DNA from: Candidatus Obscuribacter sp.
GTDB taxonomy: Bacteria; Cyanobacteriota; Vampirovibrionia; Obscuribacterales; Obscuribacteraceae
Assembly (NCBI GenBank): GCA_021772135.1
Contig: JADYXQ010000185.1
Coordinates: 1-64,000 of the forward strand
Length of the DNA: 64,000 nt
Reading direction: 5' to 3'
How positions within the stretch are numbered: the first letter of the stretch is position 1; each line of letters starts with the position of its first letter. The notes under the pieces were generated by a model, which saw nothing but the letters and a program-made list of their open reading frames with translations, did not search any database and had not been told where the DNA came from. The position numbers and the translations under genes were made by a program. Shown here piece after piece: positions 53,900-62,800 of the stretch.

Positions 53900-54238
53900 T
53901 TAGGCGCTGACCATTATAGGCATTGCTTCTTCGTCTTGCTCGCGATGCACTTCACTGATCAGATGACGAAGCTCTTTGATGTCGCCGCTGATTTCTGCTT
54001 GTTGTAAGGTCAGCAGGTTGAGTAAGCGGTTGAAGGAAGTCAAAGCATCTTCGTGTTTGTCTGTGGCAAACTGTGTCATGCCGAGGTTATATAGGTAAGG
54101 CACCAGTTCGAATGATTCTTCGCCGATTTCTTTTGATTTCAGCACAAGGGCTTTCTTGTAGAGCTTTTCGGCTTCTACATAGTTTCCCTTTTCTTCGTGA
54201 AGTTCCGCTCTTTCGGAAACGTCTGCTGAATTTCTCAT
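53900..54238 (-). CDS. Small TPR protein
   Basis: 112 residues with two TPR-like units: AELHEEKGNYVEAEKLYKKAL and ELVPYLYNLGMTQFATDKHEDAL, as in kinesin-light-chain-type repeats. No signal peptide. The upstream side carries AGGAGAAG about 8 nt before the ATG. Single-gene unit, convergent with the 53235 gene. Confidence 0.78.
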   Translation of the reverse strand: MRNSADVSERAELHEEKGNYVEAEKLYKKALVLKSKEIGEESFELVPYLYNLGMTQFATDKHEDALTSFNRLLNLLTLQQAEISGDIKELRHLISEVHREQDEEAMPIMVSA

Positions 54239-54955
54239 GATCTTCTCCTGGTATTACCGATAGTGGCACACACCAGCGACGTCGGCAGTGCCAACATTGT
54301 TGATGAAGTCAATCGGTGTATTGGTGGTGGTATTTAATGAGAAACCAAATCGTGTTTTTGTCTGATTAGACGAACAACTCTGTCAGAGGGGCTGATGAAG
54401 CTTCTCTAGCAGTTACCACAACACAAAGAGCAAGGCTTGCGGGCTTCAAGTGAAGCAGCCGAGCCAGATGCATATGGAGTTCGATTTCGTTTCTATGCAA
54501 ACATCATAAGCCCGGTCTCACACTTAACGCAATACATCATGATGGGCGCACTTTATATAACCGCGCTATATACAAGCTCCGAAACGCAACAAGCATCAAC
54601 CTCATGGAAACGCCCACTATCAAGCCTCGCAGAGGCGTCAAGATAAATTCTTCCAATACGTCACAGAGTTAGGGTTTCCAAAAGCTTAAATTACAAGCGC
54701 TAAGAAGCCGCACACCCAGCGGATTTTAACGCCCATGACATGCACCTTGAGCCAAAAGTATATGCTTAATGACTCAAGTTATTGTTCAATCATCTGGCTT
54801 CAAAGTGGCTGTATTATAGGGTTTCGTAGCAGCAAGTCAGGTGCGCTGCCGAATTTTCTCTTTATAGTGTTGAAAATGAACGCTTGCTATAACAGCCTAA
54901 AATCACCATCTTCACCGCTAGCGACACCAGAAGCTACATATGCATGGAGCAATCA
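54239..54955. other. Gene-poor spacer between divergent genes
   Basis: About 715 bp with no ORF that looks coding. Two frames of 69 and 74 codons (54437-54646, 54735-54959) have no ribosome site, no domain and skewed composition. An extended -10-like TGCTATAAC at 54885-54893 lies about 60 nt before the peptide transporter start. No convincing hairpins, repeats or tRNA-like folds seen. Unusually long for this compact region. Confidence 0.5.
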
Positions 54956-56350
54956 ATGACTAATCTCGCCAGTGATGCCGTCTTAGAAACAGGCGGACTG
55001 GGCGGTCACCCTCGTGGCATGAACGTCCTCTTCTTTACTGAACTCTGGGAACGCTTTAGCTATTACGGCATGCGAGCTATTCTAATATTGTTTATGGTGG
55101 CGCCGGCGGTGCAAGGCGGTTTAGGTTTTTCGGTAGAGAGAGCTTCCGACATTTACGGCTGGTACACCATGTGCGTCTATCTAACCTCCATTCCTGGAGG
55201 TTTCATCGCAGACCGACTGATTGGTGCTAGAAAAGCAATTTTGCTGGGTGGAATTATTATTGCCCTGGGCCATTTCACGATGATTATGCCCAACCTCACC
55301 GGATTTTTTGGCGGCATGCTCTTGATTGTGCTCGGTACCGGTTTGCTCAAGCCGAATATCAGCACAATGGTAGGCAGGCTTTATCACATTAACGATCCAA
55401 GGCGCGATGCCGGATTTTCTATTTTCTACATGGGCATTAACATGGGGGCAACCATGTCGCCCATTGTTTGCGGCTATCTGGCACAAAGCGATGGTTTCAA
55501 AGAGATTCTCGCTCAAGCCGGCATTCCCGCTGAAGCAAGCTGGCACTTTGGTTTTGCAGCTGCCGGCGTCGGCATGTGTATTGGCCTGGCTCATCTACTT
55601 ATGCAATGGCATCTATTAGATAAGATTGGCGGCAAGTTTAAACCTGAAATAGTTCCGCAAATAGCTGAAAGTAATTCCAGTGCTCCAGCAAAATCTATAT
55701 TCACAGCAGACGAGTGGAAAAAGCTTGGGGCACTACTATGCCTCTTTATCTTTAACGCTCTATTCTGGTCAATCTATGAACAGGGTGGATCAAGCTTGAA
55801 TTTATTTGCAGACAAGTGCACCAATAATTCCCTGTTTGGCTTCACTTTTGAATCTAGCTGGTTGCAGGCTTTTCAGCCTGTCTACGTAATTTTGCTGGCA
55901 CCAGTATTTTCGTGGTTGTGGATCAAGCTGGGTGAGGAACAGCCTTCAAGCCCCGGCAAATTTGCATTGGGACTTCTCTTTCTCGGCATTGGCATCGCCA
56001 TTATGGTACCGGCGGCGATACTAACGGCCCAGGGTAAAGTTAGCCCCCTGTTTTTAATTGCAGTCTATTTTGTCGAGACTGTAGGTGAGCTTTGCTTGAG
56101 CCCGGTGGGCCTCAGTACGGTGACTAAGTTGGCTCCAGCACGACTGGCAAGCCTGACTATGGGCGGTTGGTTCGTCTCAACGGCAATCGGCAACAAAATG
56201 GCCGGGTACTTCAGCGGCTTCTTTAAAGAAGGTTCTACCGATGCCATGGTTTTTCTCTTTGGCGCCATGGCAATTGCTGCAATTGGTGCGGGAGCTTTCT
56301 TGGCATTACTGACGCCTTACATCAAAAAGTTGATGGGTTCAGTAAAATAG
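54956..56350 (+). CDS. POT-family proton-dependent oligopeptide transporter
   Basis: 464 residues from the ATG at 54956, which has GGAG 6 nt upstream; ATG 54944 lacks a site. Major facilitator fold with about 12-14 membrane helices. The PTR2 signatures are clear: FFTELWERFSYYGMRAIL (containing the ExxER proton-coupling motif) near the N-terminus, and FSIFYMGINMGATMSPIVCGYL. It takes up di- and tripeptides with protons. The nearby M28 peptidase could supply substrates, but the genes are not in one operon. Confidence 0.93.
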   Translation: MTNLASDAVLETGGLGGHPRGMNVLFFTELWERFSYYGMRAILILFMVAPAVQGGLGFSVERASDIYGWYTMCVYLTSIPGGFIADRLIGARKAILLGGIIIALGHFTMIMPNLTGFFGGMLLIVLGTGLLKPNISTMVGRLYHINDPRRDAGFSIFYMGINMGATMSPIVCGYLAQSDGFKEILAQAGIPAEASWHFGFAAAGVGMCIGLAHLLMQWHLLDKIGGKFKPEIVPQIAESNSSAPAKSIFTADEWKKLGALLCLFIFNALFWSIYEQGGSSLNLFADKCTNNSLFGFTFESSWLQAFQPVYVILLAPVFSWLWIKLGEEQPSSPGKFALGLLFLGIGIAIMVPAAILTAQGKVSPLFLIAVYFVETVGELCLSPVGLSTVTKLAPARLASLTMGGWFVSTAIGNKMAGYFSGFFKEGSTDAMVFLFGAMAIAAIGAGAFLALLTPYIKKLMGSVK

Positions 56351-56387
56351 AAGCAGTGGCACATTCAAGACGAGAACAATAATACTA

Positions 56388-56852
56388 ATGGCATCAACAG
56401 ACCCTACGGCTAAGTTGCTTTACTTTGACGATTTCGTTGTCGGCACAGTTTTCATGAGCGACAATCAATCCATCGGCAAAGAACAAATAATCGAATTTGC
56501 CAGCGAGTTCGATCCGCAACCATTTCACACCGATGAAGTAGCGGCAGAAGCGACGTTTTTTAACGGCCTGGCAGCAAGTGGGTGGCATACTGCAGCTATC
56601 ACCATGTCAATGCTCGTGAGAAGCGGCTTGCCTTGTGCTGGCGCAATGGTGGGTTTAAGCGCCGACATCAAATGGCCGCTGCCTACCAGACCAGGCGATG
56701 TTTTGCACGTTGAAACAGAAGTTCTAGAAATTAAAGCTCTACGCTCCAAACCGGATAAGGGCATAATTACTCTGCAAAGTAATACCAAAAATCAAAATGG
56801 TGACATTGTTCAAAGTATGCTGACTAAGGTTTTAATTCCGAAACGCAAGTAG
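56388..56852 (+). CDS. MaoC-like (R)-hydratase domain protein
   Basis: 154 residues, hot-dog fold. The hydratase motif has Asp and His in FDPQPFHTDEVAAEATFFNG, followed by GLAASGWHTAAITM, and IKWPLPTRPGDVLHVETEV is typical of MaoC-like acyl dehydratases. These act on enoyl-CoA or similar thioesters; the actual substrate is unknown. It follows the peptide transporter by 37 nt and ends tail-to-tail with the kinase gene. Confidence 0.87.
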   Translation: MASTDPTAKLLYFDDFVVGTVFMSDNQSIGKEQIIEFASEFDPQPFHTDEVAAEATFFNGLAASGWHTAAITMSMLVRSGLPCAGAMVGLSADIKWPLPTRPGDVLHVETEVLEIKALRSKPDKGIITLQSNTKNQNGDIVQSMLTKVLIPKRK

Positions 56853-56900
56853 ACAAGAAAAGCCTGCTCTTCTTCAACAGTCATCCATCGAGTAAAGCTT

Positions 56901-58886
56901 TTACTTATCCAGCCCATCAGCTTCTTTAATAAGCGCTTGAGCTTCAGCTTTTTTACCAGTCTGACCAAGATAATCGGCATAACTGCGCAAACAAAGTACA
57001 AGCACTTCATGAGAAGCTTTGGCTTTTCGTGCAATCTCGAGCGCCTGAGAAAGTTCAGGCCCTGACCTGGCGAGATCAGTGCGGTCGGTATCGAATTGAC
57101 CGAGTTTGGCCAGGGCACGAGCGTAAGCTTCGGGGCGGCGGTCAGACTTATTTTTATAAACTGCCATAGCATCCGCTAAAAGCGGACGCACTCTTTCATA
57201 TTTGCGCTGTGCTTGCAGGCAATCTGCCAGCTGAGTTGCGATCTCGGCTGTTTGTACAGAATCGTTGCCAAGCCGCATTCTTGCTACCTCGATGGCTTTT
57301 GACAACAGCAACTCTTCATTTTCATAGAGGCCCTTACCGTGCAAATTTTTAGCCGTAGATATCAGCATAGGCACCTGGGCTTCAGCTTTCAATTGCGCAC
57401 CGCCATCAGTGGCAACTAGGGGTGTATTCTTTAGCTTTTCGATTAGGGTCAGCAGGTTTTTAGCATCGTTGGTAACGCGCTCATTCTCGATTTCTCTAAT
57501 TTCACTGTTAGTTTTTGCCAGCGCTTCAGCGTGACCATCCCAGTGTTCATACAGATCACTTTTTCTGTCAAGAACCAGATTCAAACGGGTCTTATGGTCG
57601 CCAAATTGGCGAGCCATCACTTCTGCCTGATTAAGTTTTTGCTCCGCAACAGCAAAATCTTTGTCTGTCAAAGCACTGTCACCAGCCGCCAGAGTTAGTT
57701 GCCAGAGTATCTTATTAAATGGCGTTCCCCGATCATCGGGCGGCCCCGGCCACATTGCACAAAAACAAACAATCCCAATAAGCAATACGGCACAAATTAA
57801 AGCCACCACATTCGATGCCACCGCATGGACCGGCGCAGGCGACTTCGCCGCCGGTCGTGCGCCACTAATGCTTGAAATATGAGTGCGGCTCGAACCTAAC
57901 AAAGCAGTCGTAATATAGACCAGAGTGTCGCGCAGTTCACTGACGCTGCTAAAACGCTTACCTGGTTCTTTAGCCATACACCTGGCTATTATTTCTTCCA
58001 GCTCAGAAGGAATTTTGGCATCAGGCACAAACTCATTGATCGGTTTGGCTATTTCGCCTACATGCATGTTCATGGTTTCTAAAAAACCACCGCCGACAAA
58101 GGGAGGCTCGCCGGCCAGAGTTTCATACATTAAACAGCCAAGGGCATAAATGTCTGAGCGAGCGTCAAGTTCTTTGCCCAGGCATTGCTCGGGGCTCATG
58201 TAAATTGGGCTGCCGAAAACTTCGCCGGTTCTAGTTAGCTGCTGCTGCTCCTTGCCTGGTTGTGCCATCATTTTAGCGATGCCGAAATCTACCAGACGAA
58301 CAAGCTCTGACCCGTCATCTTGCTTGGTGACAATAACGTTGGCCGGCTTCAAATCGCGGTGGATGATGCCTCTTTTGTGAGCAGCTTCCAGACCGTCACA
58401 AATTTGTTTAAACAGTGACAAAGCTCGGTCAAATGGAATACGACCTTTGCGTTCGATCAAATCTTTGAGACTCTCGCCTTCCAAACAATCCATAACAAAG
58501 AACGGCTCACCATCAGGAGTGACGCCAAAATCATAGACTGTAATTACATTGTGGTGACTGAGTGAACTGCAAGCCTGCGCTTCCAGCTTAAAGCGCTCAA
58601 GCGCCACCACATCTTGTTTAAGGACGTTATGCAGCATTTTAATTGCCACGGTTCTGTCCATCAGTTTGTGCTTGGCTTTATAGACTACACTCATGCCACC
58701 CAGTCCAAGAATCGATTCGACCATGTAGCGTTCGGCGAAGACCTTGCCTATCCATGGATCATTTTTTGGCCCACGCAAAACGGTTTGATCTTGAGGGCAA
58801 AGCTCAATGAAGCCTTCAAACTGCTGGAAGCATTGCGGACAATATTTTTTCTCAATAGTGACTTTTTGAGTAGACGAATCATCCAT
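56901..58886 (-). CDS. Membrane Ser/Thr protein kinase with zinc ribbon and TPR-like sensor
   Basis: 661 residues. Order: zinc-ribbon-like CPQC ... CPQD (16-33); Hanks-type kinase about 54-330 with the Gly loop GLGGMSVVYK, Lys83 (VAIKML), HRDLKPAN (Asp178), DFG (200-202) and SPEQCLG; transmembrane helix about 358-379; C-terminal extracytoplasmic helical region with TPR-like repeats (AETATQ-type, ERVRPLLADAMAVYKNK, YARALAKLGQF). All catalytic residues are present. This is the cyanobacterial/Gram-positive PknB-like architecture, but with a TPR sensor rather than PASTA. Single gene, divergent from the 58964 gene. Confidence 0.92.
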   Translation of the reverse strand: MDDSSTQKVTIEKKYCPQCFQQFEGFIELCPQDQTVLRGPKNDPWIGKVFAERYMVESILGLGGMSVVYKAKHKLMDRTVAIKMLHNVLKQDVVALERFKLEAQACSSLSHHNVITVYDFGVTPDGEPFFVMDCLEGESLKDLIERKGRIPFDRALSLFKQICDGLEAAHKRGIIHRDLKPANVIVTKQDDGSELVRLVDFGIAKMMAQPGKEQQQLTRTGEVFGSPIYMSPEQCLGKELDARSDIYALGCLMYETLAGEPPFVGGGFLETMNMHVGEIAKPINEFVPDAKIPSELEEIIARCMAKEPGKRFSSVSELRDTLVYITTALLGSSRTHISSISGARPAAKSPAPVHAVASNVVALICAVLLIGIVCFCAMWPGPPDDRGTPFNKILWQLTLAAGDSALTDKDFAVAEQKLNQAEVMARQFGDHKTRLNLVLDRKSDLYEHWDGHAEALAKTNSEIREIENERVTNDAKNLLTLIEKLKNTPLVATDGGAQLKAEAQVPMLISTAKNLHGKGLYENEELLLSKAIEVARMRLGNDSVQTAEIATQLADCLQAQRKYERVRPLLADAMAVYKNKSDRRPEAYARALAKLGQFDTDRTDLARSGPELSQALEIARKAKASHEVLVLCLRSYADYLGQTGKKAEAQALIKEADGLDK

Positions 58887-58963
58887 GCAAATACAAACCT
58901 GGCCTTTGTGAACCCATAAGTGTATTATATGTCAGCTTTTTCGAAAAACAGGCGGTAACGAAG

Positions 58964-60061
58964 ATGGGTCGTTTTAATGATCTTTGGGCATCGGGTAAAT
59001 TTGTGATGCAGAGAAATAAAGAGGCCGACCAGTCGCGTATGCGCGAAGCCACAGAACGCGCAGCAGAGCTGTCACCCGAGTTTTCGGTACCTGAAGGCTC
59101 ACAAGTAATCTTCGACGCCCTGAAGGCTAAGCGAGGCCAGGAGACCGGCCGATGGCTTAACGGGCTTCTACCGGCCGATGTTGAAAAACCCATGGAAACG
59201 CAGGCAGCAGTGGGTACCGCTTTTGAAGAAGTGACCGAATGGATTAATAAATTGTGCGCGCAGTTTGCCGAGCTAACCTATGAGTTTAATAAAAAAGCGA
59301 TCGGTACAAATCTCTATGTTTCCTACGAGAAGCCGAGATTATTCGAAAAACGGAACGAAGATGTCTGGTACAAGCCAGTCGACAAAAGCTACAAAGGGCG
59401 TTTGACAACTCGCGACTGGGCTCTGATCGTGCGCGGCCACGAGCACAAAATCGCTGTCTTTGTCATTCCGGCAGCCATGGTCATGGCTTTCGATACAGAC
59501 ACTATCGGCGAAGACGAAATGCCGCCATTTATGGAAATCGTTAGCACCGCCGTCGGTGCTAACGCAGTATGGAAGATCGGAGGTGAAGATGTGCCGATTG
59601 AAACCATGCCTCACCTGGCTAAAGAGTTATTCGGCGATTTAATTCGCCTCGCCAGTGGTGTGATGAGCGAATCTGAACTGATGGGCAATCACGAACATTC
59701 CAACCTTTCACTGGGCGAAAACATTGCTGTGGGCTATCAGCCCGAGGCTAATCTCTCACCGGCTGAAAAACAGGCCAAGTCGGCTGACGCATCCGCTGAC
59801 GGAGAAGCACCAGATCAGATAATTTCTAAAGCTTGCGACATCGTTGACGAAATTCTTGATCAAGAACTTAAGGCACTCTATGCCACCGCGTCTGAATATA
59901 AGCCTGGAACTGCCGAATCAAGCGCCATTCGTCGAAAAATTTCTGCAACCGAAACTTTCCATAACAAAATTATTGACGCCTTTAAAGAATATACTCACTC
60001 CATTTTAATTACTGAAGCAAAGACAGAAGCGGGCCAACTAGAACCAGAGTTGAGCAAGTAA
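58964..60061 (+). CDS. Protein of unknown function (paralog of the 51710 gene)
   Basis: 365 residues, soluble, no signal peptide. The N-terminal 60 residues are charged (RNKEADQSRMREATERAAEL). About 75-245 is a helix plus beta region with RDWALIVRGHEHKIAVFVIP and PPFMEIVSTAVGANAVWKIGG, alignable by eye with the 51710 product. The C-terminal 110 residues are extra here: an acidic linker, then a helical segment (ISKACDIVDEILDQELKALY). No catalytic motif. It shares a 77 nt intergenic region with the divergent Ser/Thr kinase gene; a functional link to that kinase is speculative. Confidence 0.72.
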   Translation: MGRFNDLWASGKFVMQRNKEADQSRMREATERAAELSPEFSVPEGSQVIFDALKAKRGQETGRWLNGLLPADVEKPMETQAAVGTAFEEVTEWINKLCAQFAELTYEFNKKAIGTNLYVSYEKPRLFEKRNEDVWYKPVDKSYKGRLTTRDWALIVRGHEHKIAVFVIPAAMVMAFDTDTIGEDEMPPFMEIVSTAVGANAVWKIGGEDVPIETMPHLAKELFGDLIRLASGVMSESELMGNHEHSNLSLGENIAVGYQPEANLSPAEKQAKSADASADGEAPDQIISKACDIVDEILDQELKALYATASEYKPGTAESSAIRRKISATETFHNKIIDAFKEYTHSILITEAKTEAGQLEPELSK

Positions 60062-60072
60062 GTAATTGCCGA

Positions 60073-60816
60073 CTACTCGGCCAGTTTTGCCTCTAGTACT
60101 TTTTCCGCTTCCAGCCTGCGTGGTTCGGCTTTGACCGCCGTGTGCATGCCCACCAGTCGCGCCACCATGATGGCCAGATAAAGCTGACCACTCATCGCTT
60201 CAAGGCATGAAAGAGCACGGGCCAACCTGCTTACAGGAATAATATCGCCATAAGCCACAGTAGAAAGGGTGCAGAAGCTGAAATAGATCAGCAGTGGGTA
60301 ACGCTCATGGCGCTCGCGCGTCGAATCGTAACCTTTGACATTATCGCGGTACGCATGAGGATCATGTATTGCCACCATCATGTGCACTAGAGCAAAACAG
60401 AAACCAATTAAGACATAGACGCAAGCGCCACCACAAATGCGATTAGAGTTGATGCTTCCGGTTAAAAGGTCCAGCACCATCACCCGTACAATGCGCAAAA
60501 AGAAAAGCAGAATCATGCCCAGCGAAAGAATCTGAAAAACCGGCCCTTTAAAAGGCACCATATTCGTACAAAATGCCAGTGTCCAGCCGACTGTTGCCAA
60601 TACGGCCAGACTAATCGATAACCAATCGAGTTTCTCTTCGCTGCGCACTGATAGCGCTGAGAACAGAAGAACCAGGGTGAGCAAAATGCCAATTAAGATA
60701 TGCGACCAGATAGTGTGATCGACCAGGGGTGCAATAAACGAAAGCACAATGACGCTTGTCAACAAGGCGTAGTAGTGCCTGGGTGAATGCTTTTTATTTG
60801 TTACCGCTGCCGACAA
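60073..60816 (-). CDS. Voltage-gated-like potassium channel protein
   Basis: 247 residues with about six hydrophobic segments (about 15-32, 38-56, 66-84, 95-116, 130-150 and 205-225) and a pore loop carrying the selectivity filter TVAYGD at 186-191 (the usual TVGYGD with Gly to Ala). The pore is followed by VSRLARALSCLEAMSGQLYL, typical of the Ion_trans_2 domain. There is no RCK/TrkA domain, and the S4 segment lacks a clear arginine ladder. It starts 1 nt after the pgi stop in the same direction, so it is probably co-transcribed with pgi. Confidence 0.85.
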   Translation of the reverse strand: MSAAVTNKKHSPRHYYALLTSVIVLSFIAPLVDHTIWSHILIGILLTLVLLFSALSVRSEEKLDWLSISLAVLATVGWTLAFCTNMVPFKGPVFQILSLGMILLFFLRIVRVMVLDLLTGSINSNRICGGACVYVLIGFCFALVHMMVAIHDPHAYRDNVKGYDSTRERHERYPLLIYFSFCTLSTVAYGDIIPVSRLARALSCLEAMSGQLYLAIMVARLVGMHTAVKAEPRRLEAEKVLEAKLAE

Positions 60817-60817
60817 T

Positions 60818-62578
60818 TTAATTAATAGCCTGGTGAATTGCTTCAGCGAGTTGTTTTAATCCAGACTCGAGATTGCCGCTGATATGCGCCCTTAAGGCCC
60901 GGCGCTTGCGACTGGTTAACACGTCAAAGTCGCCTCTTGCTTGCGCTGCTTTAACGATACCAAAACTATATTTCTGACCGGGCACCGCTAGATCATGTTC
61001 GTCTTCGCAGGTCACCTGCAAGACCACACCAGTGTCTGGCCCACCTTTATAGGCCTGACCGGTGGAATGTAAGAACCGCGGCCCGAAGCCTAGGCAGGTG
61101 GCAACATGCTTTTGATCACGCACAGACAAACGAATTTGCTGAGCAATATCGATGTGGGCTTTGTTCATCTCAATATAATTGAGTAGTGCAAAATAATCAC
61201 CCTTACTCAATCTTGCCAGGTGAGCTTTGAGCAAGCCAATGAGAGTGTTGGTGGCAGATGATTTTTTCAATGCGTCAATATTCGCCTGGTCACTGAATAG
61301 TTTAATCTGACCTTCTTCAAAAAATGCTTCCTCAGCAGGCAGGCTACCGGTATTCTCGTACTCGTCGGTTAGTTCACGAGTTTTGATTTTGCTTGCTTCA
61401 ACATCAGGTTGATCAAAAGGATTTATGCCCATTACAGCACCGGCAACTGCTGTGGCGATTTCGAATCGGAAAAATTCGTGAGCCAGGTTGATTTTGTCGG
61501 TTAAAATTATGCGCACCACCGGATGCCCTTTTGCTTCCAGGGCCTGAAGCCTTTCTTCAATGGCGGCATTGTCCAGCCCATCAAACTTACCGCTGTCGCC
61601 TTCAAGCTTGACGAAAACAAAAAGTCGATCGTCACCATAAACAGAAGTGTTTGCGCTCAAAGTTTCAAGATCAACTGGAATTATAGCCTTGCCTTCTTTA
61701 CCCGTTGATTCGGCCACAAGCTGCTCAAGCCAGGCGCCAAAATCGTGAATGGCCGGCGAGGTAACAATAGTCAGTTTATTACGGCCGTCTCTAGCTGCCG
61801 CTCCCATAATTGCACCAAGCACCAGACCTGGATTCTCTGCGTCGTTGGCCTGGCACTGCACAGTCATTTCTTGCGCCTGGGCTAAAAAAGTTTGCAAGTC
61901 GAGGCCAATCAGTGCGGCAGGCACGATGCCGAAGGGCGAAAGTGCTGAATAGCGGCCACCAATGCCGGGATAGCCAAGAAATACCCGGCGGAAATTTTCG
62001 CTCTTAGCCACAGCCGCCAGTTTTGAACCCGGGTCGGTAATGGCAATAAAGTGAGACCCGGCCTTGTCTTCGCCCACCGTTTGTTTGACCATGGCGAGAA
62101 AATGAGCCATATAAATATTAGGCTCAAGGGTGCTGCCCGATTTGCTGGAGACCACAAACAAAGTCTTTTTGGCATCTACTGTTGCGTCAAGGTGTCTAAT
62201 TTGTTGTGGATCTGTAGAGTCAAGAATACGCAAGCGCGGGTAGCCTGGTTGCGAGCCGTAAGTAACGGCAAAAACTTCTGGCGCCAGACTCGAGCCGCCC
62301 ATGCCCAGTAAAAGCACATCAGTAAAACCGGCGTCTTTGATTTCACGAGCGAAAGCCTCGTATTCAGGCAGTAGAGCTTGCTGACCGGCTACCACATTGA
62401 GCCATTCCAGCCATTTGGCTTCATCTTTGCTGGTCCATAAAGTAGCGTCCTTTTGCCAGAGCTTTTGAATTTTATTGGTGGCTGTCCAATCGGACAAAAT
62501 TTCAGAGACGGCAGTTGCTAGAGCGGCAGGCAATCGGCGGGAAAGGGCATTGACCTGACTTCTGCTTGCAGTATTCAT
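60818..62578 (-). CDS. pgi: Glucose-6-phosphate isomerase
   Basis: 586 residues. SIS-domain isomerase: LLLGMGGSSLAPEVF, RILDSTDPQQIRHL, VVSSKSGSTLEPN, AITDPGSKLAAVA, GIGGRYSALSPFGIVPAAL, INPFDQPDVEASK, and a C-terminal region with TSRKRRAL. The sequence resembles the Pgi half of bifunctional transaldolase/Pgi proteins, but no transaldolase domain is attached (only about 50 residues precede the first SIS motif). It interconverts glucose-6-phosphate and fructose-6-phosphate. Confidence 0.9.
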   Translation of the reverse strand: MNTASRSQVNALSRRLPAALATAVSEILSDWTATNKIQKLWQKDATLWTSKDEAKWLEWLNVVAGQQALLPEYEAFAREIKDAGFTDVLLLGMGGSSLAPEVFAVTYGSQPGYPRLRILDSTDPQQIRHLDATVDAKKTLFVVSSKSGSTLEPNIYMAHFLAMVKQTVGEDKAGSHFIAITDPGSKLAAVAKSENFRRVFLGYPGIGGRYSALSPFGIVPAALIGLDLQTFLAQAQEMTVQCQANDAENPGLVLGAIMGAAARDGRNKLTIVTSPAIHDFGAWLEQLVAESTGKEGKAIIPVDLETLSANTSVYGDDRLFVFVKLEGDSGKFDGLDNAAIEERLQALEAKGHPVVRIILTDKINLAHEFFRFEIATAVAGAVMGINPFDQPDVEASKIKTRELTDEYENTGSLPAEEAFFEEGQIKLFSDQANIDALKKSSATNTLIGLLKAHLARLSKGDYFALLNYIEMNKAHIDIAQQIRLSVRDQKHVATCLGFGPRFLHSTGQAYKGGPDTGVVLQVTCEDEHDLAVPGQKYSFGIVKAAQARGDFDVLTSRKRRALRAHISGNLESGLKQLAEAIHQAIN

Positions 62579-62800
62579 CTTGATTACTTTCCTTGTGATG
62601 CTTTGCTGTGCGTCTAACTAACCATTTTAATGGTTTTTTCAAAGGTATTGCGAAACGATATCAGATTGACGACTATTCACGTTTAGCAGTTGACGCGTGT
62701 TGCAGATGTAGTAGCCTAAATCACTAACCATCAATATAATTGTCAAGCATAAGCAACTGTTCAGGTAGCAAACGGAAACCACAGACAGGTATGAATTTCA

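Noticed and set aside
54735-54959. 74-codon ORF before the peptide transporter
   Set aside because: No ribosome site, no domain, and it overlaps the supported transporter start.
62620-62639. AACCATT/AATGGTT hairpin followed by six T on the plus strand
   Set aside because: Terminator-like, but no plus-strand gene ends there; the A/T-rich stem is weak and it lies in a divergent promoter region.
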